A stretch of 64,000 nucleotides of DNA from an uncultured Opitutales bacterium (GTDB lineage Bacteria; Verrucomicrobiota; Verrucomicrobiia; Opitutales; Seribacteraceae), in assembly GCA_943787575.1 (NCBI GenBank), contig CALSMY010000008.1, positions 62,001-126,000 on the forward strand, given 5' to 3'. A program made the position numbers and the translations under genes. This document shows positions 29,654 to 38,991 of the stretch, one piece after another (the first letter of the stretch is position 1; each line of letters starts with the position of its first letter). The notes beneath the pieces are model-generated. The model saw nothing but the letters and a program-made list of their open reading frames with translations, did not search any database and was not told the DNA's origin.

Positions 29654-31021
29654 ATGATTTCCAAATACATAATTTTTCTATTTAGCATGGCCCTTTTGCC
29701 ATTCTTGTCTGCTCAAGATGGACAACCAACCGAAATAGGTTCGGCGGATGCCACCATCTTGGCATCCGAAACAGCACCCGCACAGGTGGATGAGGAAGAA
29801 GCTACATTGGATAGTGGAAACACTGCATGGATGCTTACTGCAACCGCACTTGTTTTGTTCATGACGCTCCCCGGTCTGGCTCTTTTTTATGGAGGCTTGG
29901 TTCAGTCCAAAAATGTGCTCTCCGTTTTAATGCACTGCTTTGCCATCGCCTGTCTCGCATCAATGGTTTGGTTTGCCGTTGGCTACAGCCTCTCTTTGAC
30001 TTCAGGCAGTGAATGGATCGGTGGAACCGAAGCCTTCTTCTTGCAACACCTGTCTGCTGATTCCCTCAACGGGGATCATCCAGAAACGGTTTGGATCATG
30101 TTTCAAATGACTTTTGCGATCATCACACCCGCTCTTATCGTGGGCGCATTTGTCGAGCGGATTAAATTTTCTGCAGTTCTTCTCTTTAGTGCCCTCTGGC
30201 TTATCGTCGTTTATTGTCCGGTATGCTACTGGGTATGGGGTGGCGGCTGGCTTGCCGAAAAGGGAGTAATTGACTTTGCAGGTGGTATTGTGGTTCACGC
30301 AACCGCAGGTGCATCTGCCCTAACCTTAGCCGCTATGCTCGGTCGTAGGCAAGGCTTCCCAAAATCTTTAAAACCTCCGCATAACCCTGGCATGGTAATG
30401 ACAGGTGCTGCTATGCTCTGGGTTGGATGGTTTGGGTTTAATGCAGGTAGTGCTGCCGCTGCAGATACCAGTGCAGGAATGGCCATGTTGGTCACACATC
30501 TATCAGCCGCCACAGCAAGCTTGGTATGGATGCTTGTGGAATGGCGTAGCACAGGAAAGCCCGGGCTTGTTGGAATTGTCACCGGAATGGTTGCTGGACT
30601 GGCAACCATTACTCCAGCTTCCGGAAGTGTGGGACCACTCGGAGCAATCATCATTGGAGCATCGGCCGGAATTATCTGTTACTATGCATGTGGCTTCATC
30701 AAAGAAAAGTTGGGCATTGACGATTCCCTTGATGTGGCTGCGGTTCACGGAGTCGGTGGAATACTTGGAACTTTACTGGTCTCTTACCTTGGTTGGAAAG
30801 GCGAGCTTGGAGGCTTGGGAATAAATACTGAAAGCTGGACCGATCAATTGATTGTTCAAGCCCAAGGTTGTTTGGCTGCGATCGCTCTTTCTGTTGTTGC
30901 CACTTACATCATCGTAAAAGTAGTTTCTGCCCTGACCTCTGGCATTCGGGTATCCGAAGAAGATGAGACAAAGGGGCTTGACCAAGCGGCTCATGGCGAG
31001 AATGGTTATTCTCTTAGCTAA
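29654..31021 (+). CDS. amtB: Ammonium transporter 2
   Basis: Second ammonium channel, distinct from the first in sequence. A leader (IIFLFSMALLPFLSA) precedes an acidic linker and eleven helices. Motifs are ALFYGGLVQSKNVLS, FQMTFAIITPALIVGAFVERIKFS, pore histidines in GIVVHATAGASAL and AAVHGVGGILGTL, and a GlnK-facing tail IRVSEEDETKGLDQAAHGENGY. Its first helices (TALVLFMTLPGLALFYGG) follow the common Amt pattern more closely than those of copy 1. The two copies therefore look like separate Amt subfamilies, not a recent tandem copy. Its own glnK follows after 39 bases. Confidence 0.95.
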   Translation: MISKYIIFLFSMALLPFLSAQDGQPTEIGSADATILASETAPAQVDEEEATLDSGNTAWMLTATALVLFMTLPGLALFYGGLVQSKNVLSVLMHCFAIACLASMVWFAVGYSLSLTSGSEWIGGTEAFFLQHLSADSLNGDHPETVWIMFQMTFAIITPALIVGAFVERIKFSAVLLFSALWLIVVYCPVCYWVWGGGWLAEKGVIDFAGGIVVHATAGASALTLAAMLGRRQGFPKSLKPPHNPGMVMTGAAMLWVGWFGFNAGSAAAADTSAGMAMLVTHLSAATASLVWMLVEWRSTGKPGLVGIVTGMVAGLATITPASGSVGPLGAIIIGASAGIICYYACGFIKEKLGIDDSLDVAAVHGVGGILGTLLVSYLGWKGELGGLGINTESWTDQLIVQAQGCLAAIALSVVATYIIVKVVSALTSGIRVSEEDETKGLDQAAHGENGYSLS

Positions 31022-31027
31022 TCTTAA

Positions 31028-31399
<372 letters not shown>

Positions 31400-31424
31400 T
31401 TTTAGCTAGCAATATTTAGTTACA

Positions 31425-31462
31425 AAACACTTTCGGGCGATCTGCCCGGAAGTGTTTTTTTT
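31425..31462 (+). terminator. Rho-independent terminator after glnK 2
   Basis: The arms AACACTTTCGGGC and GCCCGGAAGTGTT pair around a GATCT loop with one mismatch and run into nine or more T. Because the stem is flanked by A on its left side, it may also serve the convergent dsbD-like gene. Confidence 0.9.
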
Positions 31463-31466
31463 TGGC

Positions 31467-33612
31467 TTAGAGCAGCCCTTCAAGTGTCCAGAGCAACCAA
31501 GCTACAGTGGCATAAATAGGAAAGGCCATAAATTGCTTGAAAGATTCCATCCACCCTCCAGGTTTGGGAAGTTTCTGTACCCACTGAGGAAAAAAGGAAA
31601 GGCCAAGATAAGGGGTGGAAAGCCCCATTCCTACTGCTGTGAATATAATAAAGGATGAGAAAGGTGGCAGGGTCAGGGCAGCACCTACGGCAACTCCAAG
31701 GAAAGGAGCCATGCAGGGGGTGGCCACCACTGTAGCCAAGACGCCAGAAAAGAAACTTCCTGATAAACCAGACCTTTGTGACAAACCGGAACCTATTCCA
31801 GTTACAGACATTCCAATTTCGAATACACCACTTAAACTGAGACCAAAGATCAAAAGAATCAGGGCAAGAATAAATACAAATCCGGGTTCCTGAAGCTGGA
31901 ACCCCCAACCGAGTTGCTCCTCCATACCATCCCGCATGATTAAAAGAACGCCAACCAACACCCAGAAGGATAGCAAAACACCGAGAGTAAAGACCCAACC
32001 ATGCCGAATAATGCGTGAACGGTCTTCCCCAGCCTGCTTCACAAAACCCATAATTTTTAGGCCAATTACAGGAAATACACAGGGCATAAGGTTAAGAATT
32101 AATCCACCTAACCAAGCGAGCCCCAAAAGAGCGGAAAAGTTATACTCTTTAGTATCCTCATCGACTGCCCGTCCCTGACGCATTGTTTCACTCAGGAGAT
32201 CAGCGGTTAGAACTTCCGAAAGAATGAGGGGATTTACAGAAACTCCATTATTAGAACTGGGATAAAACACATTCAAGGGAACACCCTCCCGACCATGAGA
32301 TTGGAGCGCTTTAAGAATTTGGGCACTTTTTTTCGTCCAATCCGCCCGTAATAATTTTACATTACCCGCAGCAATCGCATCGATCACTTCTTGATCTCCA
32401 TAAACACGTTTATTTACCTGACAAGAGAGACACCACTTAGCTGTATAATCCACATAAACCGCTTCCCCATCGGCAAGTAATTTATCCTGTAATTCCTGAC
32501 TCCAGGTTTCCCAATGTAGGCTACCTGAAGTGGACGAAGTTGTCTCGACCAGGGTAGCCCAACCACAGGCCATACACTAGACTGAGAATGGCAAATACAT
32601 ACCAGTTGCTGACTCGTGCTGATGGTTGCTGGGCTCGGCCATATGCCCAGGCAGCCATACTTATGAAAACGACCGCGAGAAGAAGGCGAAGTAGAACAAA
32701 TTCATCAGCGATATATTCCGTTCCCCCAGAATAGTTATGGGAAGATGAAGAAAAGCCTGTATCTTGGATAGGAAAGGAGATTTTCCACGCATTGGAAAGG
32801 CTTGGATGAACCAATACTCCAGTTAAACTTTCGGGTGGTTGCTCATAACCTTCGGCTAGTATCCAGTCCATACCAATTGAACGATTTTCAGTTGAGGATG
32901 AACGCGAAGAAAGGTCTACAGATATAGAAGGATCTTCCGGGAAGAAGATGAAATCATTGCTTCCTAGGTTTTGTATCTTGGGAGCATGAATCGATAATTT
33001 CCCTGAGGATCCTGAAAAGAAAGCACTTCCACTTGAACTAGTTGGCATAGGAATGGGGAGTTTTGACCTCGCCTTACCTAGCCATTCCCGGGCACCCCCA
33101 TCAAACTCAGTATCTTTGCCCCATGTAAGATCCAGGGAAAAAGAGCGTTCAAAGGGCAGGCAGGATGCTTCATTACAGACAAGGGCGCTGAAGGTTCCAC
33201 TTACTTTAACTGTCTTCCCAATGGAGTCCTTAAACGAATCTGGAGCTTGTAAATGGGCAAGCAAAGTAAAATTATTCTCCAAGGCATAACCAGTCATCCC
33301 TTCGTATTCATACAAATATGGAGAGGGGAATTCGAGTTCACCTACCATCCATCCTTCTGGTAATGACCATTGAATAGTTGTGGGGTAACCCGACTCGCCC
33401 GAATTTTTCCAATAAACATGCCAATCGGGTTTCAGTGAAATCTTTAACCCAACCCATACCTCTCCACCATGAACAACCACCGGAGAAGTTAGGGCAGGTT
33501 CTACAACTATTAGGTCATCTACCTTCGGCTGAGCAAAGTTCGCCCAAACTCCGGTTGAAAAGCAAAGATAAAGGAAAGTTAATCGATAAAGACTCGCCAA
33601 CATAGCAAGCAA
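31467..33612 (-). CDS. DsbD/ScsB-type thiol-disulfide reductase with rearranged domains (frameshifted near 32550)
   Basis: Passes electrons across the inner membrane to periplasmic thiol partners. Three modules are present. First comes a signal peptide and a DsbC-like periplasmic domain with a cysteine pair (LVCNEASCLP). Second come two helices (LLRLLLAVVFISMAAWAYGRA; WYVFAILSLVYGLWLGY) and a thioredoxin domain (DYTAKWCLSCQVN). Third, at the C-terminus, is the transmembrane core (LILNLMPCVFPVIGLKIMG; VATPCMAPFLG; FKQFMAFPIYATVAWLLWTL). In the usual ScsB-type protein the core comes before the YGRAQ helix and thioredoxin. The two frames overlap by 53 bases at 32521-32573 and need one +1 change to join. 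Two separate proteins are possible, but that would leave the thioredoxin domain without export. Confidence 0.78.
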
Positions 33613-33621
33613 AGCTAGGGG

Positions 33622-35097
33622 TTAGGGAAAAACACTCAAGTTCCCGCGGGTACTTTCACAAAACTCAGCCATCGATTTCTGCAAAGATGTTGGCCATCTT
33701 GTATGTTCCTGCAAAGTTTGAAAAACATGTACCTGTGGAATTTTGGCTATTCCCAATTCCAAACCCGCGAGAAAATTATCAAATGCTTTTTCCCAGGGAA
33801 TAGAATGTTTTTGTAAACTTAATCCAGGCAGGGATGAATCAATGCCCAATCTTTTTAAAGCAATCTCCTCTATTTCCTCGGCATTGTCCGGTAAATTCCG
33901 CTCACTTTGAAGGGCAACAAGCCAATAACCTGCAGTCTTACGAATTAAGGAGTTCAGCCCCTGCCCCACCCCGGCAGATTGTGGATTTGCCAATAAATTT
34001 GTATCCAGATTAATTCCCAAACCGTTGAAATCATTGCGTGAAACTTCATCGGGTGAAAAATCAGGCATATTTCCAGCAAGAAAGAAAACGATATCAGGGT
34101 CATAACTCATGGCGGTTGCAAGTCCATACCAAGGCCCAACCACTCCAGGGAGTACTTGTGCATAAAGAAGCTCTTTTGGATAAAATTGGTTTCTTCCTTC
34201 CTTTAACAATTCAGGACTTGTACCAAGGCTTGTAATCCATTCGGTGGCATATCTTTTATTTTCATCATTGGCCCGTAGAATCGTTTTGCCCAGGGCATGG
34301 GATTCTCTAAGGTTCCAGCAAAGCACCAGGTTGAAATAAGAATTTGCGGAGAGCTTGGTCAAGGATTCCAAGACGGAGAGTTTCATAGATTCCAAGCGCT
34401 CCACACCATTAGGACCTTTTAACTGATAAGACCCGACATCAATAAGGTAGACCACATGTTTGGCTTCATAGGTTTGGTCAATAAAGTCCACTCGATTCCC
34501 CAACTCCAAGCTCGATGGTGGTTCTGGAAGTTTTAAAGCTGGTGCGAGCATTTCCTCAAGGTTTGCCTTGGAGTTTTTTCCTAAATCAGGTGACTCCAAT
34601 CCGTTCTCTATTCCATCATCGGATAGTTTGCCAAATTGATCAACCTGTTCGATTAAATCATCCAACTCCGGTGGTTGCTTGGCGATATCTTTAACCGATG
34701 AAGTATTATCATCTGTTACTTCTATCTGAGATATGGATGGTTCTGCATCTACCATAGGCCCAAGTTCAACGCCTTGAACCGACCAGTTCCAAACTGCCCA
34801 AACAATTCCGGCAGCCAGGTTAGAGAAAACACTAAGGATTAAAAGTAATTTGATATACCAGGGCACATATTTTACTTTTCGAGTACGGATTTTTTTAGCC
34901 TGACTGGAAATCCGTCCTACATTGGACCCTGCTTGCTCGTAAATACTCCCCCCGTTTTTGATCAAATGATCATGCCATGTTTGGAATTGCTCCGGAGTAA
35001 TGCCGTATTTTTTGCACTGTTCATCTCTGGGAACCCCACGAATGATCGATTCCAGTACAATCCTGAGTTTTTGCTCACCCGTAAATTCCGCCGGCAT
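33622..35097 (-). CDS. Membrane protein joining a transposase-like HTH to a vWA-like domain
   Basis: A 491-residue protein with an unusual layout. Residues 4-55 (FTGEQKLRIVLESIIRG, CKKYGITPEQFQTWHDHL) match the helix-turn-helix of IS3-type OrfA transposases. A basic stretch (KKIRTRKVKY) and one membrane helix (IKLLLILSVFSNLAAGIVWAV) follow. After a long acidic linker comes a von Willebrand A-like fold (HVVYLIDVGSY, RLESMKLSVLESLTKLS, YFNLVLCW, PDIVFFLAGNMPDFS). The MIDAS motif is only partly kept (DVGSY rather than DxSxS). It lies between rsmE and the dsbD-like gene with gaps of ten bases, so all three may be co-transcribed. I do not know its function. Confidence 0.7.
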   Translation of the reverse strand: MPAEFTGEQKLRIVLESIIRGVPRDEQCKKYGITPEQFQTWHDHLIKNGGSIYEQAGSNVGRISSQAKKIRTRKVKYVPWYIKLLLILSVFSNLAAGIVWAVWNWSVQGVELGPMVDAEPSISQIEVTDDNTSSVKDIAKQPPELDDLIEQVDQFGKLSDDGIENGLESPDLGKNSKANLEEMLAPALKLPEPPSSLELGNRVDFIDQTYEAKHVVYLIDVGSYQLKGPNGVERLESMKLSVLESLTKLSANSYFNLVLCWNLRESHALGKTILRANDENKRYATEWITSLGTSPELLKEGRNQFYPKELLYAQVLPGVVGPWYGLATAMSYDPDIVFFLAGNMPDFSPDEVSRNDFNGLGINLDTNLLANPQSAGVGQGLNSLIRKTAGYWLVALQSERNLPDNAEEIEEIALKRLGIDSSLPGLSLQKHSIPWEKAFDNFLAGLELGIAKIPQVHVFQTLQEHTRWPTSLQKSMAEFCESTRGNLSVFP

Positions 35098-35107
35098 ACC
35101 TAATTAC

Positions 35108-35848
35108 CTAGCAAAGCAATAACTGTCGTGCAACCGCCAATGCACTAACAGTCGCTGTCTCCAGCCTTAGGACATAAGATCCAAGGGACAAGAAAGAAAG
35201 GCCTGCCTCCTTAGCCTGGGCTTCCTCCCGTTCGCTCCACCCACCTTCTGGGCCAATAAAAATAGAGAGTAATTTCGCTTGTTTACCCATGCTTTCTGTT
35301 CGCATGCCCGAGGATAAACTGGCCATCCATCTTTCTTCACCTGCTTCTGGAGATTTGATCAGGTCCTGAAAATCAACCGGGCTGTCAAAATCAGGAAGCC
35401 AGGGATTTCCGCTTTGCTTGCATGCTTCGCGGGCAATCTTGAGCCACCGTTCTTTCTTGTCTTTTAATTTTGCTCCGGGAAAAGCTCCCTCCGTTCTCTC
35501 TGTCTTCAAAGGAGTCAATCGATTGATTCCCAATTCCGTTAATGGACGGATAATTTCTTCCCACTTGTTTCCCTTGCCCAAAGCAATAGCCATTCGGGTT
35601 TGGGGATTGCATGGAGCAATCTTCTCCATTTTAGAAACAAGCACCCTGACTTGATTCCGGTCTACTTCCAAGCACTTGGAAGCGAAACGCCCTCCCTTAC
35701 CGTCAAGTAATTCCAAAGCATCTCCCTTTTGAATGCGTAAAACTCGGCTGAGGTGATTTCCTTCATCTTTAGCCAACAATACTTCATCCCCTTCATTTTC
35801 TGGAGAATCTTCAATAAATGCCCGGATATACCTCGCCATATTTAGCAA
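35108..35848 (-). CDS. rsmE: 16S rRNA m3U1498 methyltransferase, copy 1
   Basis: RsmE methylates U1498 of 16S rRNA. The N-terminal PUA-like domain (HLSRVLRIQKGDALELLDGKGG) is followed by a SPOUT knot domain with IALGKGNKWEEIIRPLTELGI and the SAM-binding knot IFIGPEGGWSEREEAQA, SLGSYVLRLETATVSALA. Either ATG at 35848 or 35839 fits; the MARYIR start at 35839 matches the family best. It is the first gene of the leftward group with the HTH-vWA and DsbD-like genes. Copy 1 keeps the standard motifs more fully than the second RsmE at 36484. Confidence 0.9.
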   Translation of the reverse strand: MLNMARYIRAFIEDSPENEGDEVLLAKDEGNHLSRVLRIQKGDALELLDGKGGRFASKCLEVDRNQVRVLVSKMEKIAPCNPQTRMAIALGKGNKWEEIIRPLTELGINRLTPLKTERTEGAFPGAKLKDKKERWLKIAREACKQSGNPWLPDFDSPVDFQDLIKSPEAGEERWMASLSSGMRTESMGKQAKLLSIFIGPEGGWSEREEAQAKEAGLSFLSLGSYVLRLETATVSALAVARQLLLC

Positions 35849-35929
35849 AGGTAGAAAAAATACTGCTTGCTTGGCAACTCAACACCATGCAAGGGATGAA
35901 TTTATGTTTGGAAAAAGAAAAGAGTCATT

Positions 35930-36517
35930 ATGCGTATAAGCGGAGGAAAAGCCCGGGGTATTCCCTTGCGAGTAAATTCGAAAAATGGAGTACGTCCGGC
36001 GATTGAGACGACTCGTGAACGACTATTCTCGTCCATCTCAAACTTACTTCCACAAATCCGGGCTCTCGATCTGTTTGCCGGTTCTGGTGCCTATGGCCTG
36101 GAAGCACTGAGCCGGGGGGCGGCAGAAATCACTTTAGTTGAAAACCATCGAAAAGTCTTTGCAGACTTAAAAGTAAACCTCGCAGCCGTTCTCAAAAGTG
36201 CAAAATTGGAAGGCTCCGCGGGGAGGCTTGTAAACCGCAATGTCATGGACTTCCTCAAGAGCAAGCCCGACCAACCCTACGATATCATTTTTATCGATCC
36301 TCCCTACATGGAGATTGATCGGCTCTGCCCCCAAATTTTTGACCTTATAAGGCAGGAAAATTTTCTCACTCGTAATGGCCGAATTATTTTAGAAAGCCCA
36401 GGCGAACAAGTCCTTCAATTTAAAGGTTGGGAATTAGCAAAAGTTTTGGGTAAGGAAAAACGCGGTTCTCCCGTGCATCGTATCTATCTACCTGCCCAAC
36501 CCTTACCAGCCCAGTAA
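35930..36517 (+). CDS. rsmD: 16S rRNA m2G966 methyltransferase
   Basis: RsmD methylates G966 of 16S rRNA. Signatures: MRISGGKARGIPL at the start, RPAIETTRERLFSSI, the SAM motif ALDLFAGSGAYGLEALSRGA, and the catalytic IIFIDPPYMEI. At 195 residues it is of standard size. It overlaps the second RsmE-family gene tail to tail by 34 bases. coaD often follows rsmD but is absent here. Confidence 0.92.
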   Translation: MRISGGKARGIPLRVNSKNGVRPAIETTRERLFSSISNLLPQIRALDLFAGSGAYGLEALSRGAAEITLVENHRKVFADLKVNLAAVLKSAKLEGSAGRLVNRNVMDFLKSKPDQPYDIIFIDPPYMEIDRLCPQIFDLIRQENFLTRNGRIILESPGEQVLQFKGWELAKVLGKEKRGSPVHRIYLPAQPLPAQ

Positions 36518-37239
36518 GCTGGGGATATTGCCCCCACCGCGGCCACCACAGCAGTCTCAACCCGCAAAACACGTTGGCCCATATGACAAAGGCTAAACCC
36601 ATTAGCCCTCAGATAATCTCTTTCCTGACCGGACCATCCGCGCTCTGGTCCAATCGCCAAGTGGGCAGGTTCATCCTTTTTCTGTTTGAAGGTGGAAATG
36701 CATTCGCCGGCCTCATAAATATCAAGGGCCAAGGCAACCTTGGGGGCAATTTGAGAAGCGGCTCGGGCTTGCTCCAAACCATCGACCTTAATGCATCGTG
36801 GAAGATGGCAGGAAAATGCCTGTTCCGTGCCTTTAATCAACAATCGTTGCCATTCATCATGCCAGAGTGAACTTTCACCGTAGGAAGACTCTCCCTTGTC
36901 CGTATGGAAAAAAATTATTTCCGCCACTCCGAGCGAGGCCGCCTGTTCGATCACCTTACGACAAGTCTGAGGTCTTGAAAGACCAACCAATAAGGAGATG
37001 GGAAGAAGGTCGGATAAGTGAGGAGCATTCCACTCAAAAGAAATTTTGACTGCTCCACAATCTATCCATTCGATCAAGCCTTTACCCCGCGGACCATTAA
37101 TTACCCCAAAATCAAGCCGTTCCCCATCTTTTGCTTGGAGCACTTTTTTTAAATGAACCGCCCGTTCGTCCTGAGCGGGCCATTCAATTTCATCAACGGC
37201 TTCTTCGAGTAAAAAAAGATTCAATGGGACAATAACCAA
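36484..37239 (-). CDS. Second RsmE-family rRNA methyltransferase
   Basis: A divergent SPOUT methyltransferase of the RsmE family, only about 640 bases from the first copy. The PUA-like region is weakly conserved (HLKKVLQAKDGERLDFGV), but the knot is clear: LLVGLSRPQTCRKVIEQAASLGV, AIGPERGWSGQERDYL and HMGQRVLRVETAVVAAVG. The GPEGG motif is changed to GPERG. The R-V-E-T-A ending of the knot is kept, so it can bind SAM. Its start overlaps the end of the GH13_18 gene by 19 bases. It may modify another rRNA site; the target is unknown. Confidence 0.82.
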   Translation of the reverse strand: MVIVPLNLFLLEEAVDEIEWPAQDERAVHLKKVLQAKDGERLDFGVINGPRGKGLIEWIDCGAVKISFEWNAPHLSDLLPISLLVGLSRPQTCRKVIEQAASLGVAEIIFFHTDKGESSYGESSLWHDEWQRLLIKGTEQAFSCHLPRCIKVDGLEQARAASQIAPKVALALDIYEAGECISTFKQKKDEPAHLAIGPERGWSGQERDYLRANGFSLCHMGQRVLRVETAVVAAVGAISPAYWAGKGWAGR

Positions 37240-38984
37240 ACAGCCTGGTATGGACGAAGTTCGAAATCATTTGTTCCCCAATCAATTTCTCCGCCACTAA
37301 TTAAATCTCTCGCCTTGCTTTCGGGAAAGCGTTTTTTAATTTCCTTCATCGGCTTGACCACGCTTGAACTGGGTAAAAAATTATACAAACAAACAATAGA
37401 TTGGTTCCCATCGGTAGATGAACGAATCAAACCGAATAGAGAGTCTCCAAGATTGAGAATTTCCTGGGAAGCATCTGGATGAAAAGCCGGTGCGGATGCC
37501 CGCTTTCTTAAAGTAGTCACAAACCAGTCAAACACCCTTGAGCCCGTGGTATTTTTATCATCGAGCATAGAATCAAGCTCCGGAAGTTGCCATTTCTTAC
37601 GATTTAAGGTGCGAGCCCTACCAGTTTCCGCGAAACCATCCTGATCATTAGGAGTGGCACAAAGCGAATGAAAATAAATAGCAGGAATACCTTGTAATGA
37701 AAGAGCAAGCGCTTGTGAGCATAAAAATCGAGCCTCACCTAACTCCGGCTGATTTGGGTCAGACAGGGCTGAAAAATAGGTAACATTGAGTTCATAGGGG
37801 GAATCTGATCCATCAGCGAGGCTACGCATCGAAACCTCCCCCCCCTTGCCCTCGATTTCTTTAGCCAAAGAAAGGACTTCCTGAGAAGGCAAAATACCCT
37901 CCAATGGGCGGACACCCACACCATCATGACTAGCAGTAAAATTAAGAAAGTGACAACCTTTAGGAGGTGGGTTGAGTTGAGTAGCCCATTCCCTCATATG
38001 TTTAGAAGTTCCCCTCAACAATCCATGCAAAAGCAATGGAGGCAGAGAGAATTGATAAACTGCATGGGCTTCGTCTCCTTTGCCAAAATAAGAAACATTT
38101 TCTTCGTGAGGAACATTCGTTTCGGTGAGAAGAATGGTCTCTGGAGCGACCACTTCTACAAAATTTCGGATTAATTTGATCACTTCATGAGTCTCAGGAA
38201 GGTGCAGGCAATTGGTACCCATTTTTTTCCATAAAAAAGCCACTGCATCCAGGCGAAGAACTCGGCAACCCATCGAGATATAAAATAATATAATATCGAG
38301 AAATTCGAAGAGTAAATCAGGGCAGGTCCAATCCAGGTCAACTTGGTCAGCACTAAAGGTAGTCCATACCATTTTTTCTCCCCCACGGGTCTGATATGGG
38401 CTTAGCAAGGGAGAGGAGCGCGGGCGCACCACCGCGCTAAGATCAGCTTTGGAATCTCCCGTCATGATATAATTCATTCCCGGCTCCACCCCGGATACAA
38501 ATTCTTTAAACCAAGGGCTTTTTGATGAGCAATGGTTGAGCACTAAATCGAACATCAACTGAAAATCATCTGCAAATTTTTCGATATCCGACCAGCTCCC
38601 ATAATCCTTGTGAACCTGCCGGTAATCGACCACGGAAAATCCATCATCCGAAGTCCATGGATAAAAGGGTAAGAAGTGAATGGTGGAAACCGCTCCTTTT
38701 AACCGTTGGGTGCAGAACTGTCGTAAAACTTCGAGAGGAGCCCGATCCTTTGCCTGCACCATATCTGCATAGGAAATCAAGACTACATCCTGCTGACTTA
38801 GCCCGGATGGGCCTGTATTGGGAGACAATCCCACTCCCACTCCATACCGGCCGATCATTTGGTACATCCGATCGAGCAAGCGGTCAGCCCGATCCATTCC
38901 GTAGAGTTTACCCAGTCTTCGTCGCAGAAGTTTTAAACGCGTGCTGGAGATGTGCTTGATAGCAGTTTGAGTGAAATAGCTCAT
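37221..38984 (-). CDS. GH13_18 sugar phosphorylase (glucosylglycerate/sucrose phosphorylase type)
   Basis: Phosphorolytic alpha-glucosidase of GH13 subfamily 18, which includes sucrose and glucosylglycerate phosphorylases. Catalytic residues are placed as usual: nucleophile in CRVLRLDAVAFLWK, acid/base in ETILLTETNVPHEEN, transition-state aspartate in TASHDGVGVRP. Substrate entry motif HFLPFYPWTSDDGFSVVDY is typical of the subfamily. A glucosylglycerate synthase gene (GpgS) close by makes glucosylglycerate phosphorylase the best guess; sucrose phosphorylase remains possible. It lies eight bases after the upstream GT4 gene and likely forms one transcript with it. Confidence 0.8.
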   Translation of the reverse strand: MSYFTQTAIKHISSTRLKLLRRRLGKLYGMDRADRLLDRMYQMIGRYGVGVGLSPNTGPSGLSQQDVVLISYADMVQAKDRAPLEVLRQFCTQRLKGAVSTIHFLPFYPWTSDDGFSVVDYRQVHKDYGSWSDIEKFADDFQLMFDLVLNHCSSKSPWFKEFVSGVEPGMNYIMTGDSKADLSAVVRPRSSPLLSPYQTRGGEKMVWTTFSADQVDLDWTCPDLLFEFLDIILFYISMGCRVLRLDAVAFLWKKMGTNCLHLPETHEVIKLIRNFVEVVAPETILLTETNVPHEENVSYFGKGDEAHAVYQFSLPPLLLHGLLRGTSKHMREWATQLNPPPKGCHFLNFTASHDGVGVRPLEGILPSQEVLSLAKEIEGKGGEVSMRSLADGSDSPYELNVTYFSALSDPNQPELGEARFLCSQALALSLQGIPAIYFHSLCATPNDQDGFAETGRARTLNRKKWQLPELDSMLDDKNTTGSRVFDWFVTTLRKRASAPAFHPDASQEILNLGDSLFGLIRSSTDGNQSIVCLYNFLPSSSVVKPMKEIKKRFPESKARDLISGGEIDWGTNDFELRPYQAVWLLSH

Positions 38985-38991
38985 ATTTTAC

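Noticed and set aside
33622..35097. Insertion sequence remnant suggested by the transposase-like HTH
   Set aside because: No inverted repeats, no DDE domain, and the HTH is in frame with a full membrane protein; better read as a domain fusion.
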